A stretch of 39,260 bases of DNA from positions 1-39,260 of the forward strand of contig JAIQFM010000016.1 in assembly GCA_020073285.1 (NCBI GenBank), given 5' to 3'. The notes below the pieces were generated by a model. The model made no database searches and had not been told where the DNA came from. It saw nothing but the letters and a program-made list of their open reading frames with translations. Both the position numbers and the translations under genes were made by a program. The stretch is from Terriglobia bacterium. Lineage in GTDB: Bacteria > Acidobacteriota > Terriglobia > Terriglobales > Acidobacteriaceae. Each line of letters begins with the position of its first letter. Position 1 is the stretch's first letter. This document shows, piece after piece, positions 1-7,714 of the stretch.

Positions 1-417
1 CGCAACGAAATCACTTCCTCTCTGCCGAAGGCATGCGCGCAGCCGCTTGCGGCGGAGCGCAACAAGAAAACAAAGCGCTGGTGGCTCTCCCCCTTCCATT
101 CTGCGGTCCACCTCCCCACCTTGGCGGTTACCCCGTACTTGTCTCGCCTCGGGGGTAGCCTGCCCTGGGCGGAGCCAAGGGTCGAGACAGGGTGGGGATT
201 TTCCTCTGTGCCGTCCCTCCGGGACTTCTTTCGATTTCTTGCGCCCCTACCCGGCACTCACGTGTCCGGGCTATGAACTGTCGTCCCTGCGGGACTCCAG
301 CCCGCGCAGCGGGCGAAAGAACGTAGCCCCGGGCGTGAGCCCGGGGTAAGGTTCGCAACGAAATCACTTCCTCTCTGCCGAAGGCATGCGCGCAGCCGCT
401 TGCGGCGGAGCGCAACA
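1..417. repeat. 64-bp perfect direct repeats flanking 289 bp
   Basis: Positions 1-64 and 354-417 are identical. Each copy contains the small palindrome CCGCTTGCGG inside AGCCGCTTGCGGCGG. The first copy touches the window edge, so the repeat may extend further left. The 289 bp between the copies hold palindromic elements and no convincing gene. Nothing resembles a transposase or inverted terminal ends, so this is recorded as a duplicated intergenic block rather than an insertion sequence. Confidence 0.9.
213..346. repeat. REP-like palindrome cluster (first island)
   Basis: GTCCCTCCGGGAC lies at 213-225 and GTCCCTGCGGGAC at 283-295. A CACGTG-centred element, GGCACTCACGTGTCCGGGCT, starts near 253. 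A perfect 8-bp stem, CCCCGGGC with loop GTGA and GCCCGGGG, lies at 327-346. The GTCCCT and GGCACT motifs recur in the 3.9-4.45 kb spacer, so they are dispersed families. The rest of 1-853 has no supportable gene; the short open frames overlap the repeats. Confidence 0.75.
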
Positions 418-540
418 GAAAAACGCCGCGTGCCAGCCCAACAAACTTCCGCACGCCGGCCCAGCCCCTTGTTTCGTCCCCACGGACTCCAAGAAAATCT
501 TGGCGCCCCGTCCCCGGACTCTTCGTCCCAGCTTTGCCAT

Positions 541-762
541 CGACCAACGACCAACGACCATCGACGTTTTGTCAACCCCCCAAAACCCGAAGTTTCCCCC
601 TAACCTGCTGAAAATCCACCAAATATATCGTCGCCGTATGTGGCGGGTTTACCCCCTCCAATCTGCTACGCTGAAAATAGGGACCATTGTGGCCGACTCT
701 CGCCTAACTCGTCCGGTGCCCCGCACAGGGGTCATCCGTCGACCGTCAACCGTAGACTGTAA
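541..762. repeat. Two degenerate heptad arrays
   Basis: At 541-565 the unit CGACCAA is repeated three and a half times (CGACCAA, CGACCAA, CGACCAT, CGAC). At 735-762 there are four units, TCCGTCG, ACCGTCA, ACCGTAG and ACTGTAA. Read on the minus strand these become GGTCGTT and GGTCGAC/GGTCTAC-type units, the same unit found at 30043-30123. The 170 bp between the arrays show no gene. Confidence 0.75.
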
Positions 763-771
763 ACCCGCTCT

Positions 772-802
772 CAGTTACTGGCCAATTACTGGCCAGTAAC
801 TG
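772..802. promoter_or_regulatory. 31-bp near-perfect palindrome, possible operator
   Basis: The arms CAGTTACTGGCCA (772-784) and TGGCCAGTAACTG (790-802) are perfect 13-bp inverted repeats separated by 5 bp. The site ends 51 bp before the start codon of the zinc-ligand gene at 854. That position suits an operator or a hairpin in the leader. It could also be another member of the local repeat families. No regulator can be assigned. Confidence 0.5.
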
Positions 803-853
803 GGGCTTAACTTGTTGATTCCACTCACCACCCCCCGGAGGGGGGTATGCAAC

Positions 854-1306
854 ATGAACCAGCCGGATAATTTCAAGAATGCCACCCGTTGCCAGCACAC
901 CAAGATGAACGGACAGCCCTGCTCCGCCCCGGCGCGCCGCGGACGCCGCTTCTGCATCTTCCACGACGCCGCTAACCGCAAGCCGCGCGACTTCTCCGTT
1001 CCCATCCTCGAGGACGCCACCAGCCTGCAGTTCGGCATTCTCCAGGTCATGCGCGCCCTCGCCGACAAGGCCATCGAGCCCAAAACCGCCGCCCTCATGC
1101 TCTACGGCCTGCAGATCGCCGCCTCCAACCTCCGCCGCTTCACCGAGGAGAACTCGCCCTCCAGCGAAAATTCCGACGACCAACTTTCGCTCCTGCGCGC
1201 GCTCCGCGACTCGCTGCAAATTCCCGAGGACGAGTGTGAAAAGGAAATATCGTGTGAGCTTGCTGAAAATCGCATCCCGGACACTTCCAGCTCCATCCAA
1301 AGGTAG
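854..1306 (+). CDS. Small CxH...C...CxxH zinc-ligand protein, function unknown
   Basis: This 150-residue protein has an N-terminal cysteine/histidine set, C13-x-H15-x7-C23-x10-C34-x2-H37, inside a basic segment (NGQPCSAPARRGRRFC). The pattern looks like a compact zinc finger and is broadly like the finger seen in some phage-associated HGG-type proteins, although that link is only an impression. The C-terminal half is helical and acidic. The ATG at 854 is preferred over an in-frame TTG at 812 because GGAGG lies at 837-841 and the residues before M15 are low complexity. Proteins of this look are common in Acidobacteria but have no assigned role. A 31-bp palindrome lies just upstream. Confidence 0.7.
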   Translation: MNQPDNFKNATRCQHTKMNGQPCSAPARRGRRFCIFHDAANRKPRDFSVPILEDATSLQFGILQVMRALADKAIEPKTAALMLYGLQIAASNLRRFTEENSPSSENSDDQLSLLRALRDSLQIPEDECEKEISCELAENRIPDTSSSIQR

Positions 1307-1319
1307 TACTTTCGTGCAC

Positions 1320-1348
1320 TTGGCAGGCCGAGTGCCGGAAAGTATAAG
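1320..1348 (+). promoter_or_regulatory. Putative sigma70-type promoter of the S41 protease gene
   Basis: TTGGCA (1320-1325) and TATAAG (1343-1348) are separated by exactly 17 bp and lie 84 bp before the start codon at 1432. The match to a housekeeping promoter is good, but transcription is inferred only. Confidence 0.5.
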
Positions 1349-1431
1349 TAAAAGGCCGTGTTATACTTCGCGTAGCTCGCGGTGACGGACAACACGCCCA
1401 CAATACCCGCACCGCAAGGATTTACATCACC

Positions 1432-3042
1432 ATGCTCCGAGGCTCTCGCCGCTCCCTACTGCTAGTTGTTCTGGTCATTCTGGCTTGCGGGTTTCTGGGC
1501 GCGCTGTTCGGACAGCGTGTCGGCAACGCACAGCCGTCGTCCGACAGCGACGTGCGCTCGGGACTGCGCACCTTCTCCAACGTGTATGACGTCGTCGAGC
1601 AGAACTACGCCGAGCCGGTCAACCCCGACAAGGCTATCTATAACGGCGCCATTCCGGGCATGTTGCGGGTGCTCGATCCACACTCCAACTTCTTCGACCC
1701 GAAGTCGTACGGGCTGCTGCGCGAAGAGCAGCGCGGCAAGTACTACGGCGTGGGCATGCAGGTGGGACCGCGGAACAACAAAGTCATCGTGATCATGCCG
1801 TTCGTGGGCACGCCGGCGTACAAGGTCGGCATTCACCCCGGCGACGTGATCGCCGCGGTGGACGGCAAGCCCACCGACAACCTGAGCACCAGCGATGTCG
1901 CCGACATGCTGAAGGGTCCCAAGGGCACGCAGGTGCGGATCACCATCCTGCGCGAAGGCGCGCCCAAGCCGATGGAGTTCACGGTCACGCGCGATGAGAT
2001 TCCGCGCTACAGCGTGGACCTGCACTTCCTGATCCGGCCGGGGATTGGTTACCTGCACGTCACCGGCTTTCAGGAAACCACCGACCGGGAAGTTCAGGAC
2101 GCGCTCGATCAGTTTGGCGAGCTCAAGGGCCTGGTCCTGGATCTGCGGCAGAATCCCGGCGGGCTGCTGAGCGAAGGCGTGGGCATGGCGGACAAGTTCC
2201 TGCCCAAGGGTGCGGTGATCGTGTCGCACCGCGGGCGCTCGTCGCCGGAGAAGGTCTACCGCGCCAGCCGCGGCAATGGCGGCAAGAATTACCCAATTGT
2301 GGTGCTGGTGAATCGCGGCACCGCGTCGGCCGCCGAGATCGTCGCCGGCGCCATCCAGGACCATGACCGAGGGCTGGTGGTGGGGGAGAGCACGTTCGGC
2401 AAAGGCCTGGTGCAGACCGTGTATCCGCTGTCGGAAAACACCGGCCTGGCACTGACCACCGCCAAGTACTACACGCCCAGCGGACGTCTGATCCAGCGCG
2501 ACTACAGCAGCATCTCACTCTACGATTACTACTACCAGCGCGACAACGGCGAAGAGGCCGGAAACGCCAATCGCGAAGTGAAGATGACCGACAGCGGCCG
2601 CACGGTGTATGGCGGCGGGGGCATCTCGCCGGACGTGAAAATCCCGGCCATCAAGAGCAATCACTTCCAGGACACCCTGCTGCAGCACTACGCCTTCTTC
2701 AATTTCGCCAAGCGTTACCTGATCAGCCGGCACATCGCGAAAACTTTCGAGGTGGACGATCCGTTGATGCAGGAATTCCGCTCCTTCCTGACCGAGCAGA
2801 AGGTTCCGTGGACGGAAGCTGACCTGGCGCAGGTGAGCGACTGGATCCATTCCAGTATCAAGAGCGAGATGTTCATTGATGAGTTCGGCCAGATCGAAGG
2901 GCTGAAGGTCCGCGCCGAGGCCGATCCCCTGGTGCAAAAGGCGCTGGATCTGCTGCCCAAGGCCAAGGAACTGGCCGACAACGCGCGCCGCATCATCGCC
3001 GACCGCAACGGCGCACGCGCCGCCGCGGGCAATAACCGGTAA
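1432..3042 (+). CDS. S41 family C-terminal processing peptidase (CtpA/Prc-like)
   Basis: This 536-residue exported serine protease probably trims or degrades periplasmic proteins from their C-termini. A signal anchor covers about residues 7-30. The helical N-terminal region carries the family motif LDPHSNFFDP (81-90). A PDZ domain spans roughly 105-185 with the GIHPGDVI loop at 133-140. The catalytic core follows, with LDLRQNPGG at 237-244, nucleophile Ser299 in RGTASAAEI and general base Lys324 in TFGKGLVQ. The C-terminal 150 residues are a helical tail. Length and motif order are typical of the family. The gene is monocistronic, with a promoter-like site at 1320-1348 and a hairpin terminator at 3090. 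Confidence 0.95.
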   Translation: MLRGSRRSLLLVVLVILACGFLGALFGQRVGNAQPSSDSDVRSGLRTFSNVYDVVEQNYAEPVNPDKAIYNGAIPGMLRVLDPHSNFFDPKSYGLLREEQRGKYYGVGMQVGPRNNKVIVIMPFVGTPAYKVGIHPGDVIAAVDGKPTDNLSTSDVADMLKGPKGTQVRITILREGAPKPMEFTVTRDEIPRYSVDLHFLIRPGIGYLHVTGFQETTDREVQDALDQFGELKGLVLDLRQNPGGLLSEGVGMADKFLPKGAVIVSHRGRSSPEKVYRASRGNGGKNYPIVVLVNRGTASAAEIVAGAIQDHDRGLVVGESTFGKGLVQTVYPLSENTGLALTTAKYYTPSGRLIQRDYSSISLYDYYYQRDNGEEAGNANREVKMTDSGRTVYGGGGISPDVKIPAIKSNHFQDTLLQHYAFFNFAKRYLISRHIAKTFEVDDPLMQEFRSFLTEQKVPWTEADLAQVSDWIHSSIKSEMFIDEFGQIEGLKVRAEADPLVQKALDLLPKAKELADNARRIIADRNGARAAAGNNR

Positions 3043-3089
3043 GGCAGTGGGCAGGAGCTTGGCTGGTTGGCCGGCAGGAAAAGAGTAAA

Positions 3090-3123
3090 AGGGCACGCTT
3101 GATTGCCGTGCCCTGGTTGTTTT
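3090..3123 (+). terminator. Bidirectional rho-independent terminator
   Basis: AGGGCACG (3090-3097) pairs with CGTGCCCT (3107-3114) around a 9-nt loop, followed by GGTTGTTTT on the plus strand. On the minus strand the stem is followed by TTTACTCTTTT. It sits between the convergent S41 protease and receiver genes and can serve both. Confidence 0.75.
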
Positions 3124-3176
3124 GACTCCGTATTTTCGATTCAGTGGCTTCGGTGTCGCGGTGGGTGCAATGTGAG

Positions 3177-3560
3177 TCAGGCAGCCACGTACACGTCAGC
3201 CAGACACTTTCTGACCTCTTCCAACACCTGCTTATCGTCCCACTTACAGGCCACGCCATGCGCGCCCAGGTGTTGCAAGTACTGCTCGGAAAACGGATGC
3301 CGGGCCGTGGAGTGCATGACGACGCAGGGCGTCCAGGCATTGGTGCGCAGCAACTTCAACAGCCGCTCGCAGTTCAGGTCCGGCGGATGATCCCCCACCA
3401 GCAGCATGTCGTAGTGGGTGGCATCCATCAGTTGCAAGGCTTCCGACAGTTTCCATGCGGTCGTGGTTTCGTATCCTTCCTCCTCCAGTACCCGTTGCAG
3501 GGCGATCAGTACGGATTCATCGTTGTCCACCATGAGGATTTTCTTGCGTTGCTGGCGCAT
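3177..3560 (-). CDS. Single-domain response-regulator receiver protein lacking the usual phospho-Asp
   Basis: This is a stand-alone CheY-like receiver domain of 127 residues. The first strand and acidic pocket are ILMVDND (8-14), with the conserved Ser84 in VVMHST and Lys106 in GVACKWD. At the end of strand 3 the sequence is DMLLVGDHPPDLN; aligned with the standard DLxLLDxxMP pattern, Gly56 occupies the phospho-acceptor position and Asp57 follows it. The protein may therefore be phosphorylated atypically or not at all. The start at 3560 is chosen for a strong GAGGAGG eight bases upstream. The frame stays open to an ATG at 3704, which would add 48 residues containing CxxC-x7-CxxC; that longer form cannot be excluded. 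No histidine kinase is nearby. Confidence 0.8.
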   Translation of the reverse strand: MRQQRKKILMVDNDESVLIALQRVLEEEGYETTTAWKLSEALQLMDATHYDMLLVGDHPPDLNCERLLKLLRTNAWTPCVVMHSTARHPFSEQYLQHLGAHGVACKWDDKQVLEEVRKCLADVYVAA

Positions 3561-3893
3561 GGCAATCACCTCCTCGGACGAGGGTTCGCACACATAGGTC
3601 GCGGCGGAAAGGCTGCCGGGTACGCGCATGAGCGGACCGCAGAACACACAGGGATTTAGAGAAATCGCGCAACTGAGGCAATCGCGCTGGAACGTGGTGC
3701 TCATGGGATCTTCTATCCCAGTCCGCAGGGTGGGTACCTGGCTGCGATCAGATTACTCCTGTCGGGACGGTATTTCAGCCATTACTTTAGTGCTGCCGCA
3801 GCCCTCAATTCCCAAAACAGGTTGCTGGCCGGTTTCGGGCTATTGAAGCGGCTATTTCACTCCCCGGATCACGAACAAGTCCCCGAGCTTTCG

Positions 3894-4451
3894 AAGAATG
3901 CCAGCGAAGCGGCTCGCTCCACTGGCATTCTTAAATCGTGAGCAGTTCCGTGAAGCAGTGCCCCCGCGGGCGAGGGCGCCCGCGGGAGCAGCGATTTGGT
4001 ACGCTCCGGAAGGCGGCCTACAGGAACGGGATTCGCTTCTGTAAGTCCGGTCTCTGCGCTGAGCGGCGACGGGAAGCTATGCCGTTTTCCTTTGTGACGG
4101 CATACTCGCCCAGAACGCCTCGGCGCGTTCACATCGCGGGCGGTTGGTTGTTGGTTGGTTTCAGCCGTCCCTACGGGACTTGGGTCTGGAGCCGCATGGT
4201 TCCCGGCGCTGAAGCGCCGGGCTACTGTCATTCGCCCCTGCGGGGCTGGGATTTTGTCGATTCAAAGCAACGCAGCGATTTCAAATTTTCGTTGTCGGTT
4301 CTCGGTTGTCGGTGTTCGGTTCTCGGTTGTCGGTGTTCGGTTATCGGTTATCGGTTGCCGGTTCTCGGTGCAGAAGCACGCTAGCTGGTGTCGTCCCTGC
4401 GGGACTCTTTGTATCTTCATAGCAGCTTCCTCGGCACTTACGTGCCGGGCT
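3894..4451. repeat. REP-like palindrome island in the 3.7-4.56 kb spacer
   Basis: This spacer has no supportable gene. Palindromes in order are AAGAATGCCAG/CTGGCATTCTT (3894-3904 with 3922-3932), CCCGCGGGCG/CGCCCGCGGG (3963-3986), GTCCCTACGGGAC (4167-4179), a GGCGCTGAAGCGCC hairpin near 4204, GCCCCTGCGGGGC near 4232, GTCCCTGCGGGAC (4393-4405) and CGGCACTTACGTGCCGGGCT (4432-4451). The GTCCCT and GGCACT motifs also occur in the 1-350 island. They probably act as dispersed palindromic units. Open frames here are translations of repeats. Confidence 0.75.
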
Positions 4452-4556
4452 GGGTTCCGCCGACCCCTGCGGGCTGAGCGACTGTAGTTGGCGGAAGGGA
4501 CCGAGATTTGCCCCAATTGCTCCTCGCACCGAGAACCGATAACCGAACACCGACAA
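4291..4556. repeat. Heptad array (11 units) with an inverted partner
   Basis: Eleven consecutive 7-bp units of the form GTTNTCG (variants GTGTTCG, GTTGCCG) run from 4291 to 4367. The complementary form CACCGAG, AACCGAT, AACCGAA, CACCGAC runs from 4527 to 4554 and ends just before the stop codon of the RND pump gene. The 159-bp interval contains two REP-like palindromes. Arm pairing can slip by multiples of seven. This is the longest array in the window. Confidence 0.9.
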
Positions 4557-4561
4557 GCGTT

Positions 4562-7500
4562 TCAATCGGCCATCACCGGCTCGCGCTCATCCTGGGCGGC
4601 TTCCGTTTGGGGCTTCTTGAATTTCTTCCGCGACCACTGTTGCGCCCGGTCGAGGTAGATGTAGAACACGGGCGTGATGTAGAGGGTCAGCAACTGCGAG
4701 AAGACCAGCCCACCAACCACCGCCAGGCCCAGCGGGCGGCGTGACTCGGCCCCGGCACCGACGCCCAGCGCGATCGGCAACGTGCCCATCAGCGCCGCCA
4801 TGGTGGTCATCATGATCGGCCGGAAACGCACCAGGCAGCCGTAATAGATGGCGTCGGGAGCAGTCTTACCGGCATTGCGCTGCGCGTCCAGCGCGAAGTC
4901 GATCATCATGATGGCGTTCTTCTTCACGATGCCGACCAGCATGATGATGCCCACGAAGCCGTACAAATTGAGGTCGAGGTGGAAGAGCTTGAGGGTGAGC
5001 AACGCGCCCACGCCGGCCGCCGGCAGCCCGGACAAAATCGTGATGGGATGGATGAAGCTCTCGTACAAAATGCCGAGCACGATGTAGATGACCAGGATGG
5101 CCATGATGAGCAGGATGCCCATGCCTTTGAACGAGGACTCGAAGGCCTGCGCCGCACCCTGGAAGCTGGTAGTGATCGAGTCGGGCAGCACGCGCCGCGA
5201 GGTGCGGTTGATTTCAGCAACCGCGTCGCCCAGTGCCACGCCCGGCTTGGTGTCGAAGGAGATGGTGACCGCCGGCAATTGGCCGAGGTGATTGATCGCC
5301 ATCGGCCCCAAGTCGCGCCTCAGGTGCGCCAGCTCCGACAACGGAACCAGTTGCGGGGTGCAGCCGGTCTGCGATTGGCAGGAGCGCACGTAGAGCAGGG
5401 ACAGCGCCGAAGGATCCATCTGGTATTCGGGCTTCAATTCCATGACCACGCGATAGGCATTGTTGGGCGCGTAGATGGTGGAAATCTGGCGCGAGCTGTA
5501 GGCGGTGTAGAGCGCGTCCTCGATCTGCGTGGCGGTCACGTTCATGGTGGCAGCCTTGTCGCGATCGATATCGATGTTCACCTGCGGATTCTTCATCAGC
5601 AGGTCGCTGGTGACGTCCTGCAGGATGGGGCTCTTGCGCAGTTCCGCTTCCAGCTTCGGCGCTGCGTCGTACAGTTCCTTGGTGTCCGGACTTTGCAGGG
5701 TGTACTGGTACTGGCTCTTGGTGAGCTGCCCGCCGATGCGGATCAGCGGCGGGTTCTGCATGAACGACTGGATTCCGGGAATCTTGGCCAGCAGCGGACG
5801 CCAGCGCTGCATCATCGCATCCACCCCTGGGCGCTCGCCCAGGGGACCGAAGCGAGCCACCATGAATCCCTGATTGTTGGCGCCGCGCGGCACCGCCGAG
5901 AACAGGGTGTTGATGTACTTGCCGTCGGGAGAGTCCAGCAGCACGCGAGCCACCGCCACTTCGTGCGCCTTCATGTCCTCGAAGGAGATGCCCTGCGCGG
6001 CCTCGGTGAAGACGTAAATCTGGCCCTGGTCTTCGCTCGCCAGAAAACCCTTGGGAATGGTGATAAACAGGTAGCCGGTGGCGACCAGCACCGCCGCCGA
6101 AACTGCCATCACCGAGAGCTTGTGCCGCAGCACCACCTGCAGGGTCTTGTCATAGACGTGCAACATGCCGTCGAAAAATTTCTCCGACAGCAGGTACAGA
6201 TTGCCGTGCTTGATCTCGGCGTAGGGCCGCAGGATGCGGCTGCACAGCATCGGCGTCAGGCTCAGCGAGACCACGCCCGACACCAGGATGGCCGCGCCGA
6301 TGGTCACCGCGAACTCGTGCAGCAGCCGCCCGACAATTCCCCCCATGAACAGCACGGGGATGAACACCGCCGCCAGCGACAGCGTCATGGAGACAATGGT
6401 GAACCCGATCTCGCGCGATCCGCGCAAGGCCGCCTGCATCGGCTTTTCGCCGTGCTCCATGTGGCGGACGATGTTTTCCAGCATGACGATGGCGTCGTCC
6501 ACCACGAAGCCCACCGAAAGCGTGAGCGCCATCAGCGACAGGTTGTCGAGCGAGTAGTTGAGGGCGTACATGACCGCGAACGTCCCCACCAGCGAAAACG
6601 GCAGCGCCAAACTAGGAATGAAGGTCGCCGACAGGTTGCGCAGGAACAGGAAGATGACCAGGATCACCAGAACCAGCGCCAGGAAGAGCGTGAATTTCAC
6701 GTCATCCACGGACGCGCGAATCGTCTTCGAGCGGTCGTAGAGGGTGTCCATGGAAACCGAGGCCGGGATTTGCGCGCGAAACGAAGGCATCAGCGCGCGG
6801 ATGCTGTCCACCACCTCCACCGTATTGGTGCCCGGCTGCTTCTGGATGGCGAGCACGATAGCGCGGTTCAGCTTGTGCTCCGGACCGGCGTACCAGCTCG
6901 CGGTCTTGTCGTTCTCCACGCTGTCGAAGACCTCGCCCAGTTCGCCCAAGCGCACCGGATTGCCGTTGCGGTAGGCGACGATCAGCGGGCGGTATTGGTT
7001 GGCATTGGTGAGCTGGCCGTTGGCCAGCACGGTGAATGCCTGCCGGTTGCCCCAGAGCGTTCCCGTCGGCAGATTGACGTTGCCGTTCTGCACGGCTAGG
7101 TTCACTTCGTCAATGCCGATCTGGTGCGCGGCCAGCTTCTTGGGATCGAGTTGTGCCCGCACCGCGTACTTCTGCGCGCCGTACACGAACACCTGCGCTA
7201 CGCCGCTCACCATGGAGATGCGTTGCGCTAGCATGGTCTCTGCGTACTCGTCCACGTCGGAGAGCCGCAGGGTCGGCGAACTGACCGACAGGAACAGCAC
7301 CGGTTGGTCCGCCGGATTGACTTTCTGGTAGGTCGGGGGCGCCGGCAGGTCCTGCGGCAGATCACGGCCGGCCTTGGCGATCATCGCCTGCACGTCTTGC
7401 GCCGCCGCGTCAATGTTGCGGGTCAGATTGAACTGCAGGGTGATGGATGTCGTCCCCAGCATGTTGGTGGACGTCATCTGGTCCACCCCGGCAATGGTGG

Positions 7501-7714
7501 AGAACTGCTTCTCCAGCGGCATAGCCACCGCCGACGCCATCGTGTCCGGGCTCGCGCCGGGCAGCCCGACGCTAACCTGAATGGTGGGGAAATCCACGTT
7601 GGGCAGATCGCTGACGGGAAGCGCGCGATATCCCATGACGCCGAACAGAAGGATGGCCAGCATGACCAGCGTGGTCATCACCGGGCGCCGGATACAAAGC
7701 TCCGCGACGGTCAC
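4562..7714 (-). CDS. RND multidrug efflux transporter, inner-membrane pump (MdtB/MdtC/AcrB family)
   Basis: This 1050-residue proton-driven pump would export drugs or metabolites through a tripartite envelope complex. The N-terminus (IRRPVMTTLVMLAILLFG) is the typical first transmembrane helix, followed by the PNVDFPTIQV porter segment. The proton-relay pair Asp406-Asp407 is present in VGFVVDDAIV of TM4, and the second half repeats the architecture (GLPAAGVGAL, GIVKKNAIMMIDFAL). Length is standard. It starts with GTG and overlaps the adaptor stop codon as GTGA (7711-7714), so translation is probably coupled. No outer-membrane TolC-type factor is in the window, so it presumably uses one encoded elsewhere. 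Substrate cannot be told from sequence. Confidence 0.95.
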   Translation of the reverse strand: MTVAELCIRRPVMTTLVMLAILLFGVMGYRALPVSDLPNVDFPTIQVSVGLPGASPDTMASAVAMPLEKQFSTIAGVDQMTSTNMLGTTSITLQFNLTRNIDAAAQDVQAMIAKAGRDLPQDLPAPPTYQKVNPADQPVLFLSVSSPTLRLSDVDEYAETMLAQRISMVSGVAQVFVYGAQKYAVRAQLDPKKLAAHQIGIDEVNLAVQNGNVNLPTGTLWGNRQAFTVLANGQLTNANQYRPLIVAYRNGNPVRLGELGEVFDSVENDKTASWYAGPEHKLNRAIVLAIQKQPGTNTVEVVDSIRALMPSFRAQIPASVSMDTLYDRSKTIRASVDDVKFTLFLALVLVILVIFLFLRNLSATFIPSLALPFSLVGTFAVMYALNYSLDNLSLMALTLSVGFVVDDAIVMLENIVRHMEHGEKPMQAALRGSREIGFTIVSMTLSLAAVFIPVLFMGGIVGRLLHEFAVTIGAAILVSGVVSLSLTPMLCSRILRPYAEIKHGNLYLLSEKFFDGMLHVYDKTLQVVLRHKLSVMAVSAAVLVATGYLFITIPKGFLASEDQGQIYVFTEAAQGISFEDMKAHEVAVARVLLDSPDGKYINTLFSAVPRGANNQGFMVARFGPLGERPGVDAMMQRWRPLLAKIPGIQSFMQNPPLIRIGGQLTKSQYQYTLQSPDTKELYDAAPKLEAELRKSPILQDVTSDLLMKNPQVNIDIDRDKAATMNVTATQIEDALYTAYSSRQISTIYAPNNAYRVVMELKPEYQMDPSALSLLYVRSCQSQTGCTPQLVPLSELAHLRRDLGPMAINHLGQLPAVTISFDTKPGVALGDAVAEINRTSRRVLPDSITTSFQGAAQAFESSFKGMGILLIMAILVIYIVLGILYESFIHPITILSGLPAAGVGALLTLKLFHLDLNLYGFVGIIMLVGIVKKNAIMMIDFALDAQRNAGKTAPDAIYYGCLVRFRPIMMTTMAALMGTLPIALGVGAGAESRRPLGLAVVGGLVFSQLLTLYITPVFYIYLDRAQQWSRKKFKKPQTEAAQDEREPVMAD

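Noticed and set aside
4291-4367. Possible CRISPR array
   Set aside because: The units are 7 bp with no unique spacers between them and no cas genes are present.
3938-4384. Open frames within the second repeat island
   Set aside because: They are translations of palindromic and heptad repeats.
4979-7099. 706-residue open frame on the plus strand
   Set aside because: It is antisense to the RND pump, has a His/Arg/Gln-rich composition typical of the mirror frame of a GC-rich gene, and no domain or ribosome-binding site.
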